NCBI GenBank assembly: GCA_964036295.1
Contig: OZ038463.1
Span: forward strand, 17,595,069-17,659,068
Direction: 5' to 3'
From: Plumapathes pennacea
Taxonomy: Eukaryota; Cnidaria; Anthozoa; Antipatharia; Myriopathidae
DNA length: 64,000 nt
Shown: positions 1 through 14,800 of the stretch, one piece after another
How positions within the stretch are numbered: the stretch's first letter is position 1
Layout of the letters: each line of letters opens with the position of its first letter
Program-made: the position numbers and the translations under genes
The notes under the pieces: generated by a model
Seen by the model: only the letters and a program-made list of their open reading frames with translations
Told to the model about the DNA's origin: nothing
The model's database searches: none

Positions 1-912
1 TGATCAATATTCGTAGTTGGCAGTAAAGGTTATTTTTTTTCTAGAATTTTGACCTGATAAAGCCTCCAGCAAAGTAATAAGGCGCGACAATAATATTATG
101 AATCACACGGCTGTGGTCGGATGTTGTGAACTGCCACAACTTGTTGAACCAATAAGAGCAATATGTTATGGCATGATCGGCAGATTTCATCTGCTCTAAT
201 TTCAGCATTTTGTGAAGGGTTTCTATACAGTCAGCAAAGTAACACTTATATCAGCTGCCTGTAGACGAGAAATATAGATATATTAATCGAAATTTTAGCA
301 TTTTGCGCGCTCGAAGATCACACAGTATGTTTGTTTTGAAGTTATGAAGTTGCTGACTCAAAAGAGTGACAGAACAGCTGCTCGTGATATTGATAGAGCA
401 CCTTAGGCGAGCAAATCACCCGTGAACCGATGGATCTCTATTAGCATAGTTGCGACAGATTTGCATGCGGCGAGATTAATTTCTGTATCTCTTTCGGAGC
501 GGTTCTGGCCTCCATAGGGTTCTACTCTTGATCAAACGTAAGTGAACAGTGTCCGCCAAATCTTTTTAATACCTGAATGCTCTTAAATAAGCTGAATTGT
601 GCGAGGCTTCTGGGATGCAAATAAATGCTTGTTTTATGACGTAAGAACCCACTGCTCGCCAAGAATTATATATATAGTCTCAGTCTACCTGAAAAATAAA
701 ATGCTAAGTGGGCATTATTTATTTATTTGCTTCCTAAATTAAGAATGTAAATGTTGCCAGTTTTTCTTCGCCGTTTCAACTCTTTTCTCACACGGGCTCT
801 ATACACCCCAGCTGAAGGCTTTTATTTGTTTTGTCGATCACGACGTTTATTAGTCTCGTCGAAAATTTGCCCTATAGCAGACTTTGACGCGTGAGCCGCG
901 CGGTGTTTTTCC
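1..912. other. Upstream flank of the TRPA1-like gene
   Basis: I see no convincing gene here. The sequence is AT-rich and leads into the first coding exon at 913. An in-frame TGA at 892-894 precedes that ATG, so the reading frame does not extend upstream. Promoter and 5' UTR of the channel gene should lie here, but no motif could be assigned with confidence. Confidence 0.4.
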
Positions 913-1140
913 ATGTCTTCGCGTCGATCGTTGAGCGCGCTTACGAAATTTCGGAATGGCGCCATGCTCGCCACGAGTACCACGAAGTTAACGATGGCGG
1001 GCAACACAAACGACGATAACGACATCTATAGTGAACCCCAATCAGAATGCATATCCATGCCACCGAGACATGAAGAGACTTCTTCTCGACTCTCAACACC
1101 TGAACTGATCCGCCATGCTATTACAGTTATGACAATCAAG
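913..1140 (+). CDS. TRPA1-like exon 1 (start codon, N-terminal segment)
   Basis: This exon encodes 76 residues from ATG at 913 to a GTACGT donor at 1141. It starts with basic, Ser/Arg-rich residues and continues with an acidic, polar stretch. It ends in phase 0, and exon 2 (5398) also begins in phase 0. The 913 start is chosen because an in-frame stop lies 18 bases upstream (892-894). Internal methionines at residues 18 and 28 are alternatives. Confidence 0.65.
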
Positions 1141-4100
1141 GTACGTGGCTCAAAGCTTTTACCAGATCAAGTATAGTGGGCCGATAAGTGCAAGTCATTT
1201 AACTAAACCACACAAAGTCACAAATCACTTCTATCCCTCTCCTGTTAGTCATGTACAAAATTTTTGTTCTATAATATACTAATACTGTGATTGAAGCCCA
1301 TGTTTTTGACAACGAGTTTTTAACTTTCTTTTTCAATGCGGTTCCTAGGATGTCAAATCGCACTTAATTTTTTTTCCTATTCTACGGCTTCGGCTAGGGT
1401 TCTTTAATTAATGAGTCGAGTACTGTTCTATTGATAGTTTAGCGTGATACACGCCTTCCTGAGGCTCCGGGACGTTTTTAAATAGTCTACTTTCTGCTAG
1501 ACAGAGCCGTTATCTGTTAATAGGAGTGATAAATGTCTTCTCAATTTTGAACGCGCTCCATGTCACGGATGCTACACCCATTAATTTCTGGTCGCCGCCT
1601 TCAGTGGGCTCAAAAACCAGAATTTGCTAAGTTTTCAGCAGGGCCCACTGACGAGTATTTTATAGCTCTTCATTTTCTTATCCTTTTCAATTTCTGCATT
1701 CATTTGACTGGGCAGCCTTTTATCGTCATTTCGTACCAGTCTTATTTATACATGACCGCCAGGTCCGGTGATCATCGATCATCTAAAATAATGGTCTCCC
1801 ACATGCTCTGTTCTATACTGCAGTCGAACTGAACGCTAACCGAACAAGATGATTTACGCATAAGGCATTCAGAGGTTGGTCTCGTATTATCTCAATGAAA
1901 AGGCACCTTTGATGAAATTTTCCATATTTAGTTTACTACCGACTTTCGTTTCAGCTGTAATTAATTGCTATGTAAAATAATGATGGCTCGTCATGTGATT
2001 GCTCTTATCTTTCCTGCCGAAAATAATACTTATAAAGGAACGGCTATCTTGACACTAAATTCAAATTTGCCTGATAAAGTTTTGAAGCTCTCTAAATATT
2101 TGAACTAGACCATTTCAAAAAGAGTTGCATACTCTGACAATCGCCTGAAAATCATATGAATACACTAAAAGGATGCTTGTGGGAAAAAGGGAGAATCATT
2201 TCTTAGTCGACTACTGAATGATGAAAGAGCTGTGCATTTTGTAATATTATCTAAAAAGTAGATATTACAGTGAAAAACATTTCGAACTCAAGGGACGAAA
2301 AAGTCATATCTCGCCGACTGCAGAAATCTTGGTGCTTTTCAGAAATATTAATCAGACAATCACGAGGCTTTGATGTTTCAGTATTCCGAAAAACCAGCGA
2401 TAAGGTCCGTTTATTCGCAGAAAACTTGCACTTGCAATTTTTATGCGAATATGATGTTTCTCCATACAAAATTTTAATTTTAAAAATATCCTGTTGGGCA
2501 TTCGGACGTGCTCAATAGTCGCTTTTTTTAGCTTCGACGGCAGATGGCTTTCATGAGAGCATTGGACAACTGCCATAATTAATATAATATTCGCACCGGA
2601 AGACGAAAACAATGGCTTCAGCTTCAAAGTGTTCTCAAACTTGAATCGTTTTCAGAGACATGACTATGCAATTAATGACAACCATCAATTACGCGGGGGG
2701 AGGGGGACTAATAGCCGTAACTCAACCACGTGATTATAGGCATTGCCAATACACTGAACTTTGTTTGCCCCGCGCCAGGATTTCTGGGTGAGTTATCGCG
2801 CTGAAGTCGATTGCGCATTTAAGTCGATTTTACTCAGTGTAAAACTAGGTTGAGTAAGGGTGTTTTGAGGTTTAGACTTAAGTATAACCCGAGCAAATGG
2901 AACGAGGCGTTTTCCAAAGCATTTTCAAAACCAACAAGAATGGGCATGTGTCATTTGTTTGTCCCTCACACATATTGTCTTCCTGTGTCTGCTTTTACCG
3001 GGCGATCAACCTTATACGTAAACTTTCTATCTTGTAATACTTCAATATCAAAAACCTAAAAGCGTCACCTGAAACTACCTAAAAGCGTTATCACTTTCCA
3101 ATTATAAAGATAACAGCCTCACGTCAGTTGAGCGAGAAGTCAAAATAGTCCCTGCACGGACAAACTTGCAGTGATACTCTGTTTAAAGCAAGAAGTGCTG
3201 AGCACTTCTTGCTTTAAACAGAGTATCACTGCAAGTTTCTCCGTGCAGGGACTATTTTGACTTCTCGCTCAACTGACGTGAGGCTGTTATCTTTATAATT
3301 GGAAAGTGATAACGCTTTTAGGTAGTTTCAGGTGACGCTTTTAGGTTTTTGATATTGAAGTATTACAAGATAGAAAGTTTACGTATAAGGTTGATCGCCC
3401 GGTAAAAGCAGACACAGGAAGACAATATGTGTGAGGGACAAACAAATGACACATGCCCATTCTTGTTGGTTTTGAAAATTTGGGATGTTATTTATCTTAG
3501 CTAAGTTTACTTACTGTACTCACTAAAATTCAATGTCTTGATGGGAAGGTGCATAGTTCTGATAAGATGAATAATCGATGCTTTCAAATTGAAAATCGAC
3601 CGTCCGAAAGACGATCATAAATGGTCGCCCGGTTTTACATTGTCAGAAAATAATGCCATAAACTTCGCATTATTAACTGAATATGGATTTTTGAAGAGGG
3701 TCGTATTTTTATCGATTAATGCTTTGATTTTTAAATAAGACGAGCCGGAGATTTGCAGTGTTTTTAGTTCATTATTCATAGCATGACTCAACAAATAGGC
3801 TAGACCATGTAGCGGCGACACCTTAAAACAATAATTTGTGAACCACCATCGTTTACCAGACAATGCAGTGCCACGTATCTCTCGGGTGAGACAGTACTGG
3901 CCGATTTGCAGCGACGATTTGCAACGCCGATTGGCTCCAAATTCACGCAACGGTGTTGCAACTTTTTGATTCGCTGTCGAAAACTTGCAACGCGTTGCAG
4001 CACTGCAAACATCGTGAAAAATCGTTTGCAGTAGGGTGTAAGTTACACCCGAACGATTTTTAGCGCAACATCGTATCGTTGCAAGGCGTCGTTGCAAATC

Positions 4101-7100
4101 AACCAGTGTAACACCACTTTAACAAAGAGAGTACTGAATATGGATTTTATTTATAAGCAAAATATCAACAGCCATATTTCCTTTGCTCTATTAATCCCGC
4201 TGCCACATAGATCACGAACGCAATCGAAGAAAATAATCAGTGATAAATTAGTTTTAGACATCAATCTTAGTACACTCAGCGGAATAATTTCTTCTTATTT
4301 AAAAATGCTCTTCAAATATTTTGACGGCACTGTGTACTGATTAAAAAAATAGAAGTTGATGACACACTCGCTCGATAACAATATGGGAAATAGTAATTAT
4401 GTTATTCCTAAAATAAATAGAAATGTTTTATATTCCTTGCTTTTTATGATTTTCCACCTCATTTTTGTTAGCTGTTAAGTCAGCTTTGAATGTGTATGTT
4501 TTGTTTGACACAATGATTACTCTTTCACGGCAATTTTGAAAAGAACAGTACGACCAAACTTGTTTCAATCCCAGACACTAAGTAAATTAAGCTCACGTTT
4601 GTTTGGACGGAGTATGGGATTTTCCTCTAACAAAGAAGCTCTCTTCACTGTAATTATTATGCACATTGAACCGGAAAAAAGAAGGGATGTAATGAAATAG
4701 TGCATTCTATTTATCATGTCCGCTGGATCCTGATTGGTGAAAACGTTTAATCAATATATTTTCTTGATGACCAGTGGAGAGGTTTCACCAAACAAAGGTG
4801 CGGTTTCTACCAAGACAATAGCAGTTTATCCCCTGCCAGTGAATTGCATTCGACATGTGTGTGTTTACCACACAGTAAGGCACAAGCAAGTGAGAGGACA
4901 AATTCGTTTTATTTAGTGAACGCCTAGGACAAGGATGTTCCCAGTGGATCACGCTTACGCTTCCCGGTTCAATCTTGATTGTTCAAACAATTTTGACAAC
5001 GCACAAAGTTCTGCGCCATCTTTGATTCAGTTTCGGGTATAGCTAATTTTTTTCCCTTTATTTTAGATTCTGGTATTGTTAGCCTTCCTTGTGGGTTCCC
5101 TCTTCATTTCACAGAAATGTTCTGCAAAGCTTGAAGTCATCAGTCGATTTATGTAAAATTGTTTTGATGTAATATTACGTACATCGCCGCCGCAAGTCTT
5201 GAGTTAAAAGAGCAAAACACTTTGCGGCACTGAATATATCACAAAAAGAAAAAAGAACTACAGGATGGCGTGTTGGTCCTAAATATCTTTTATGGCCATC
5301 ATAGCGCTTCACGATAAGAAGAACCATCCCCGGGCTTCAGTATAAATGTGATGTCGTATTTCGTGATCACGCCAACATTTTCTTATCTATTTTTCAGGGT
5401 AGAATAAATTTGCGTTTCCACAGCAAAGACCATTATGGCTGTCTCCACAGAGCTGCCCTGAGTGGGAAAGAAGACGAAGTCGAATTTTTCTTGTCGACAG
5501 GAAAAGGTGAGAACATTCTGGAAGAAAACAAGTCAACTGGCAGACTGTTATTAACTAAAATTTACAGTTGCGGGCTAGACCTGGCCAAACAGACTCGCAA
5601 CCGAGTCAACGCATGTCGAAATTTGTCAACTGGTGCATCGTCTTGGACTTTGGTCAAATTCAAATTTGCTGCAGTAGGCGAAAGTTCTGGTATAGGAATT
5701 AATGTCTATTTTGCTGCTGGCATTCGAACCGACTATCCAATTTGTTTCTCGACCCACCGCAAGCGGGGACCCAAGTCTGAATCCAGTTGTACAAACTTGC
5801 GAGTAGACAGTTTAAGATTGCTCTATACTGCATCCCGCAAACCGCAAAAAGTCACGTGATCTAACTTACACGTCCCGTTAGCTAAAAGTAGAAAATTCTG
5901 AGATAACAAGAGGGAATTGCTTTAGTATTTGACTTACCTAAGGAAATGCTTTCTGGTGTTGAAAACATAATACGACAGACGTGAATACCAGGTCTGTCAA
6001 TAGTTTGTTTTCTATACACAAAGCCAGACATTGAGTTAGGAAACCAACTAAGTTAGAGCAGCTGTTATACTGAACAACACTTGCCCTGCGGTGGTTTGTT
6101 TTATTATGAACGCCCACAATTTTAAACCTCAGGCTTAACTTATACAAGATAACAACGAATATATCTGAGTTTCCTATCCAAAAATTACAGGAAAATGTCA
6201 CATGAAGTAGGAGGTTCAGTTACTTTGAAAATAACACCCGAGGATATGAATGAGACACACGAAATTGGATGGAAAGTAGACAGCCCCTAGTTAATCCAAT
6301 ACTAATATACCTACGTTCTACTCCATGAGGATTTTAAATCAGATATCTGATCGCCGGATACCGATCACTTAAACCGCGGGAGGATCTCCCCTTGAAGTAG
6401 GATGTAAAAAAAACATTTGCCCAGGATGATCAATTGAGAAAATATCTCGATGTCCAGATATCAATGCGCATGACGAATATGGGAAAACGCCTCTGCATTG
6501 TGCCGTGGGCGCACAGAACCTGGATATTGTTCACTGCCTGCTACGTCACAGACCAGACGTGGACGCGCATGACGACAGGGACGATACACCGCTGCACACA
6601 GCAGTCAGATCCGGAAGCATTGAAATAGTCAGGGTATGCTTTAATTGAATCGTCTTGCTTGTCTTTCCCGTCTCGCATGGTTCTCCCTTGATTCAAGTTC
6701 AGATTTGGTTGTTCAGTGTAGTTCACTCGCAAAACCTCAAGATTTGGCCAAGAAATTCAATTATAGGACTCGATACTCAACCACAAGTTTGTTCAATGCA
6801 TTTTCTGTAACGTAAGTCGTGCACAAGGAAAAAGGGGCTCGCACACTAGGTAAAAGTTTACCTCGAAGTAGACCGAGTTGGTTGAGTAACGGTGAAGAAC
6901 AGTGGCGAACGGAAGTGACGTCAAGAGCATATTTCCGCGGTGTGCTGTCTCCCTCTTTCTTGTAGTATCCGCCTATTACTTCTTTCTAACCTTCTGTTTG
7001 TCTTCGTAACTCACAACCAGGCATTACTAAGAGACGGTCACGCTAATCCCAATGTGGTGGGGAATGCCGGATGTACTCCACTGCACACTGCCGCTCAACT

Positions 7101-10100
7101 GGAGCACGTGAACACCGTTGCCATCTGCCAACTGTTGGAACGTTTAGATCATCACCGCTATATTCTGGTCCCATTTACCGGTTCTTCAGCTTATGACTGT
7201 TCAACCCGCATAGAGCCAAGAAAATCGTATCGGAAAAACTATCATGTGGCATGTTCTCTTTGACTTGTTTATATAATGTGAAGAATATAACATATAATGT
7301 GAAGACTGCATTTATTTGGTTCATATAAGAATCAAGTACACACAATTCAATTTGAATAATCTTTCCGCTTTTCGAGCATACAGTCGCCCCCCCCCCCCCC
7401 CCCCCCTCTCTCTCTCTCTTTTCTGGCTCTAAATCTAAAATTAAGAACTCTTTAGCGATTTACTGTTATGGCCTAGGTTCAGTTAGGCTGTCATTCTGGA
7501 TTAGAATATCTTAATTGGGTTACTCATTATTTAACGTACTGATAAAGCCAGAAGACAAAACTGGAGGGAGACTACTACTTTTGAGATCTAAGCCTGACAC
7601 TTTTAGTCGGTGTTGAAACTGATGTGATCGGGAGATATACGGTTTTGGCTACATAGCTTCTTAAAATTCTACATACACGGGGAAATGTGCGTTTTGTCCC
7701 TAATGTTCTCACAGCGTACGTTTGACGACTTCAACTGTCAATATTTCCCCCTGAAAATTATTCCTTGCTCCTCACAGCTCCAGAACAACTGCAAAGTGCT
7801 GTCTCGGGATAACAAGAACATGACTCCGCTGGCCCATGCTGCCCTGCACGGCTCTTTTGACGTCTTAATTTCTCTTTTTCAATATGGTAAGTCATGCACA
7901 ACTACTCTGAAAGGTTTACCAGAGATCTTTGGTGGATTTACTCTGGGTGCTCGAACCGTTTGTATTTTGTCCGGCAATTTACCTGCTGGTCCACAGCTTA
8001 TAACTTATTTCAAAGGTGCCTTTAAACCGTCCTTCCAAATTGCCTCAGTCAATACATACCAAAGTCCTGATCAGTGTATCAAACTGGAATGCACATTTTT
8101 GGTTTTTCTTGTCATAGTTTGATTTTTTTTTGGAGTTGGTTTGTCCGATTAGTCAATCCATTTAGCCGGTTTTAGGCAAGCGTACACATTTTGTTATAAT
8201 AACTGACTTCTAATGTTTCCAGCTGTTCCCTCTCTAATCTTTCAAACAGAAAGCATTTTCAAAGGCATGGAGAAAACAACACACATATGAACAAAACCAT
8301 GTAACTTTTAGAGCCATTTTCGGATGACTGTCGAAAGTAATCGTGTGATTGTTTTTATTTTGCGTTTGCTAAAATGCTTTCTGATTGGTCCTAACAACTT
8401 TAGCAACATTCTTGGCCAATCAAGAGCAAAAGCAAAACCTGGTTGCGAATTCTCACGCAAGAAAGCAAGTCGCGATGGCGTGTTCTCGCACTGCTGATTG
8501 GTTTGTAAAACCAATCGCAATTACTTGGTTTTGGTTTTGGTTTTGGTCCGACTTCTAATTGGTCTGATGTATTTTTGCTCGCCTCATTGATTGGCTCTGT
8601 GATTGCTTTGGTTTTGGTTTTCGACAGTCATACAAAAAGCGCTCTATGTCCACTTGTTCATTGCAGCCAAAGCACAAGGAATTCACAAAGACGATTTCCT
8701 TTTGGAAGTGGACAACCAAGGAAGCACTCTGCTGCATATGGCGGTGGAAAGTGGAACAGCAAAGGTGAGCCGTTCAAGCAAGAGACAGTTGCAGACGACA
8801 AAAAATAAACTTATAAAAGGAACCAAAAGTTTTGCTTTCTACGTAATAGTACATATCATCTGACTTTTATTTGTTCACAGAGTTTAGATTAGTTATTTGG
8901 AAATACGTTAATCAGCGCGTCGCATTATTTTGTTCAGGTGGTTTTGCTATAGCTTTAAACACTGGTTCAATTTTTAACTCTGGAGAATGTACATTCCTTC
9001 AAAAACTCGTGCTTTGGCCGAAACAGCTTCGTGTTTTCATTGTTCTCGGTGTTTGGAACCCTCATCGTACAAGCACTCGCTTTTATTAACAATAGGTTGG
9101 GAACAAACTTAAAAATAAATCTGGCTAATTTTAGAATGACTTTGACAATTATTTTCCACTTTTAAGTAGAAGTGTCGCATAAGCTAGTTTAGCCATTGTA
9201 GTTGTTCTGTGCACAAGTTTATCTATAAACCATTCTCTTCAAAGGTCGTAGAACTGTGTTTAAATGAAGGCGCATCTCCAACATCTGTGAAGGTAAATTA
9301 GTTAAGCTGCATCAGATGCAATTATAATTTAAAGATGTACTATTAATAGTTAATCATACCGTGGGTATTATTTGAATAGACGTACCCAGTGGATGCGCAG
9401 AACCTATCAACTTAATGTTATTATACGGAGCACCTAAAAGAATGCCCTGGGGCCAATTCAATAAACACTTACACGTATATTTTACAAGTTGGACCATTAT
9501 TCAAACACCACTAAACGGACTCTATCAAGCAGGAGTCTACAAAATATTACAGATACTGGTCTCACATGCATAAGTGTAACAGTTTTTGGCCATGTTATTG
9601 GATTGAAGTGTCTTTTAACGTGCAAAGGAATTAGTCCAACTTGTAAAATAAACTTGTAAATGTTTATTGAATTGGCACTTGGTTGACGTTGGAGCGTTAG
9701 AGTCGTCTATTTTTTCAAAGCGTCAGTTGGTCACACTCTTTTAGGTTTTTTACACATTTCTCATAAATTTGAATCCTAAAATCTTGTCCGCTTGTTGTCG
9801 CTGTTAGAGTTCTGACGGCAGTACTCCAGTACACTTGGCCTCGTCGTATGGCTACATGGACATTCTGGACATTTTGATGAAAGCAGTGGCGTTTGTTCTC
9901 GATCCCCCACCTGATCAGGACGGGATGTTACCAATTCACAAGTGAGCATCAAATACTACTTTTAAATCTCTTAATATTTCACTCTACTTTATTCACTCTA
10001 TCTTTATTCAGCTTCCCTCCTCCTTTAGCGGTTCTATGTGTGACTAATTTTTCTTTTCTTCTTCTAAATCTTGACATTGATCCCCTTTTTAAAAACCTCT

Positions 10101-11847
10101 TTTCTTTCTGTAGTTATATTTTTTCGAGTGATGTTTTAATTAACTACAGTTACAGCTTTACAGCGTTACTTTGGGGTAAGACAACCCTCCATAGATCTGC
10201 AGCACTTGTTGTCAATGACAGCAGAGGTCGCAAGCAAATTTTTCCTCGGATGCTTTCCTTCTTCGTAACGGTAATTTTCCCAGATTGTAAGCTTTTCCCG
10301 ATCATCACAACTTAACAGTGAATATACGGAACGTTTGAACCTCCCATTGAACCTCTTGGCCTTCTATGGCAAATTTTTAGCAACTACTTAAGTAATCATT
10401 TGCGATCCACATGTGCAAACTGAGTCTGAGCGGGCCGTACAGGAAAATATTGCCCGCTCAGACAACCAGTCAGAATACACCATTTCGCGCGTATTGCCCG
10501 CTCAGAAACTCAGCCATATAATAAACACCAGTATACACTTTTTCGTACGGCCAGTTGCTCCTTATACTTCGTTCCCTTACTGATTTATTTTTCTCTACAG
10601 CGTTCTCTTCTTAGCCTCCTCCCCCCCCCCTGCTTTTTGTTTTCATTTGATCTTATACTCAGTGTGTTTTCATTTCATTTTTGTGCTTCTTGTTTTTGTT
10701 TACTCTCTGTTATATTGTTGTCTTTCCCTTCGGATTCAAGTTTTTTTAGTGACGCTGTCGTTGTTGTTTTTTGTTGTTAGGGCAGCCCAGACGAACCATG
10801 CAGAGGTCATTTCATATCTACTGAAGCAAGTAAGTTCTATATAAACAACTTCTCTGCATACCTTTCGTTCTATCTATGGCCGCTTTTATGATGTTGACCA
10901 TTAGTAATCATTTGACTGGTATAAAATGGTACATCGTCATACCGGGCAGTGGTTTATCAAAATTATTTTAAAAGGAATTATATAAGTACTAAACAATACT
11001 CACTAAATCTGGTGCAAACATTTGATTTGAGTTTAAAAATATTGATGTGTTTTTTGCTCATATATTTATTTAAATGAACATTTCCCTGTCAGCCTGTTCT
11101 TGTTCCCATGGTCTCTCAGCTCTGTCGTCGTCTCCTCTGCTCCTATATTGCCGTCAGTCTGTGCCATCTTTATCTCAGTCTCTCAGTTTCCTTCTATCAG
11201 TCTAGTTTACTTTAGTTTGTTACCTTTATTTGTTTTTCTCTGATCGTCGGTTTGATGCTTTGCTTTTTTAAGGACGCTGACCAAATTGACAAGATTGACC
11301 ACGAGGGGCGCACAGCCCTTATGCTGGCGGCCGCTCGTCACTGTTACGAGGCAGTCAAGGTTCTACTGGAGTACGAGGCAAATGTGGACCTGCGTGACGT
11401 GGAGAATAAGACCGTCCTGCACCACGCGATTGGCTGCTCTGACATCGTGAAAGAAATTTTGAAGGTATGGGGAATTAAATTCTAAATTTTAGCTTTCTTC
11501 TCAATTTGATCTCCTCTCTTTTATGAATTATTGCATGTTGAGTAGAACTGTATTGTTCAGTAACAGCTTAGTGTTTCCATGGTTAACCAAAGGTGTACTT
11601 ATTAGAGTTAGCAAAGCGGCTTAACCTGATAACTGAACATGATTGTGGTGTGATTAAAGGAATCAATGATCAATCATTGAATCAATAAATTATACTTATA
11701 ACATAACACAATACTGACTCTCTCGCAGGATGTGAAAGCAAACGCACTCATACGAGCAAAAGATTGCCGGGGGAACACGCCGTTGCATTTCGCTTCTCGC
11801 CATGGCTGTGTTAAGGTATGGTTTTGAAGTTTACAGAGAACGCCGAG

Positions 11848-11894
<47 letters not shown>

Positions 11895-14800
11895 GCACGA
11901 ATAAACAGTTGTCGATGAGAAGGCATTAGTGCACAGTTAGAATTGGATCTAATTGTGTTTCCGTAACATCGGATCCGTTTATCTTGAATGTGCTTTCTGT
12001 GTAAGTATAAGAATAAAAGTCTCTCAGACCATCTTCTAACTGTCAGATTTGTATCTGTCTCTTTGTTTCTTTCTCAAGGATGCATCTATAATCCAGATGA
12101 AGTACAAAGCCGCCGCTAACATTTCTAACGTTGCGGGGGAGATTCCGCTGCACATAGCAGCCAGGTGAGTGAGGCGCGAAAACAAGCTTTTTAAAACAGT
12201 CTATGATAACTATGAACGTGAGATCACGGCAATACGTTAGTGACGTCACTTCCGTTGGTCAGCGTTAGTCACCATTTCTATCCATCTTTTTCACATCCTG
12301 TGCATGCTTCGTTTTCCTTATGAACAACTTAATATGTTACTATAAAATATAAACTGAATTAACTTATAGTTGAGAATCGAGTCCTAGTATTGAGTTTCTT
12401 GGCTTAGTCTAGAGGTTTTACGAACGAACTACTGCACTTTAATCCACAGTTTTGTGCAATGACCGCTGACTCGAAAATAAGGTGACCGCACGGCCGGAAG
12501 GTCTATGAAAGTTTATCGAAACAGAACAGCCTTTAACCATAACTCCCACTTTTCTCCGTTTGCTAGACATGGTCGGTTGGCGGTTGTGAAAAGACTCACT
12601 GAAGGACGTAATAAACGGACGATAAACGCTGATGATGGAGATGAACGGACGCCGCTGCATCTGGCGGCGCAAGAGGGTCACGTGGAGTTGGTCGAGTTCT
12701 TCCTCAAGAAAGGCGCCAAGATTGATTGGTGAGATGATAATAGGAAATGGGATCTCTGTCTGTTTTTCGATAATGAAAGAGGTTTTAGCTGCAAATTAGC
12801 TGCCAGTGCTACTCAGAGACGTGGGCAAAATGCTTTTTAGTTCTTGTTCGAGAGCGACTGAGTATGTACTAGTTAATTTATTATCAATTTATTATTCTCG
12901 TCTAGTTAAAACACTATTCTTTTTTTCAGTGATGTCCATGGTCAGACTCCGCTTCACTACGCCGCTCTTCAGGGCTCCATAAGATCAATAGAACTAATTT
13001 TGACAAACAAACCCGAATGTCTGAATGTAACGGAGAAAAGCCAGGTAAACAAACTAAGCCATTAATCGTTTTACTCCTGAAGGTCAGAATGCAAACTCTC
13101 CCAACTATTTCAGAATAAGAATTACAGACGGCAAAGAAAACTTTTCAAGATCAATCCTTTCTTTTGAGCAAAAAAATTTTCCTGTTAATTAAAGTCCATC
13201 CAAAAAGATACGCAAATAACGTATTCCCTCGATTAAGCGCCCTCCCCCAAATATTAATGGCCCTCCCTCGATTAAGTGCCCCTTCCCCCCAAAATACGTA
13301 CAGTGCAAAATTAACAAATGGCATACTTATACTGTAAGTTATGGCTGATATGAAGGAAACGAGTTTTTTACCACAACACACTAGTTTCTCGCTCTCTGAT
13401 TGGCCGATTTACCGTGGTAAATAAGAGTCCAGACAACGATGCTGACGCCAGCTGACGCCAGCATGTCACGTTTTGCAGCGAAATATAACGAAAGTTTCCT
13501 GTATATTTCTAAATGTTGTGGTAAAAAACAAATTTCCACTGGTTTGCCGTGGTGTGGACTCTTATTTACCACGATTTACGTCATCACATGGTCAAAATTA
13601 GTTGCGGACTAACTCGGCAAAGCGCCTCGTGAGTCCACAACATTTTGACCATGTGATGACGTAAATCGTGGTAAATAAGAGTCCATACCACGGCAAACCA
13701 GTGGAAATTTATTAAATATATACTGTTAACGTTACATGAAATAGTTACTCTAGTAATCCAGCCTGTGAAAAACGTTACTTCAAATATTTTTGTAGCTAAT
13801 AGCTACCTCGGACAACAAAAAATATTTCAAATCACGTTTTTATATTAAGCGCCCCCTTTGGCCACGAAATTTGAAATAAGCGCCCAGGGCGCTTAATCGA
13901 GGAAATACGGTACGAGTTTTTCTAGGAAATGCGCATTTTTGCTAAATCAGAACCGAGTAGTGTAATAAGTACTGACTGCTTCTTTTTTTTTTTTTTTTTT
14001 TTTTTGCTTCACAACATTGCCTCTCGCTGTAGGTATCATCTAATTGAATGATTGCAACACTATAACATTTTGAACGTGCCGCGTGTTTTTCCAACAGAAT
14101 ACAGCACTTCACATGGCAGCTCAGGGTGGTCATGCAGACATTGTCAAGTACCTTCTCTCTAAACCGGAACAGCTCGTCTCTGTCAACGAGAGAAATCAAA
14201 ACATCCTGGATATCGCCATCGAAGCTAGGCAGGAATCTGTTGCCATGGCAATAGTACAGCACGACCGGTACTTTTGTCATCTTTTCCTTGTGTTCTGCAT
14301 GTGTTTCACTTCCGTTCGTTTCTGTCTCTGCTTCCCCTTTTCTTTATCTTTTTGTCTTCGTCTTACTTCTTTGTCTTATTATGTGTCTTGACTCTCTTTG
14401 GTCGTCTCTCGGTGTTTTCTGTTAATGAGCCATATCTGGTTCGTTGGTCTTCAATGCTGTACAGTGTACCTATTTGAATAGCGTGAGATAACTTTTACAA
14501 TATAAATGTTATTTTTTTCTGATTCAGCTGGAAGGAAGTGCTTCGTAAAACAACCCATGGATCCCATACTCAGATTCAGCTGCTTGTTCAGCACATGCCG
14601 GAAGTTGCAAAGGTATAAAAAGTACTTAGTATAGGGTAACATATAGTGCGGTTTTTCGGATTGATTGTGTAATTGCTTTGGTTTTGCACTATTCAATACG
14701 CTTCTGCATTGTTCCAAACAAGCATTCTCTGGCGAATCAGGGACATTGGTTGAGATCTGCTCACGCGAAATTTTTCTTGCAGATATTTTTAGATCACTGC

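Larger units (their letters stand above)
1141..5397 (+). other. Intron 1 of the TRPA1-like gene
   Basis: A 4.26-kb intron with no convincing coding sequence. It contains a near-perfect palindrome (2921-3479) and a MITE-like repeat rich in TTGCAACG (about 3882-4115), both listed separately. The rest is unremarkable AT-rich DNA. Confidence 0.6.

Noticed and set aside
5560-5860. Possible tRNA-derived SINE (reverse-strand GGTTCGAATGCC resembles a B box)
   Set aside because: No convincing A box at the right spacing and no cloverleaf stem; a single B-box-like word is not enough.
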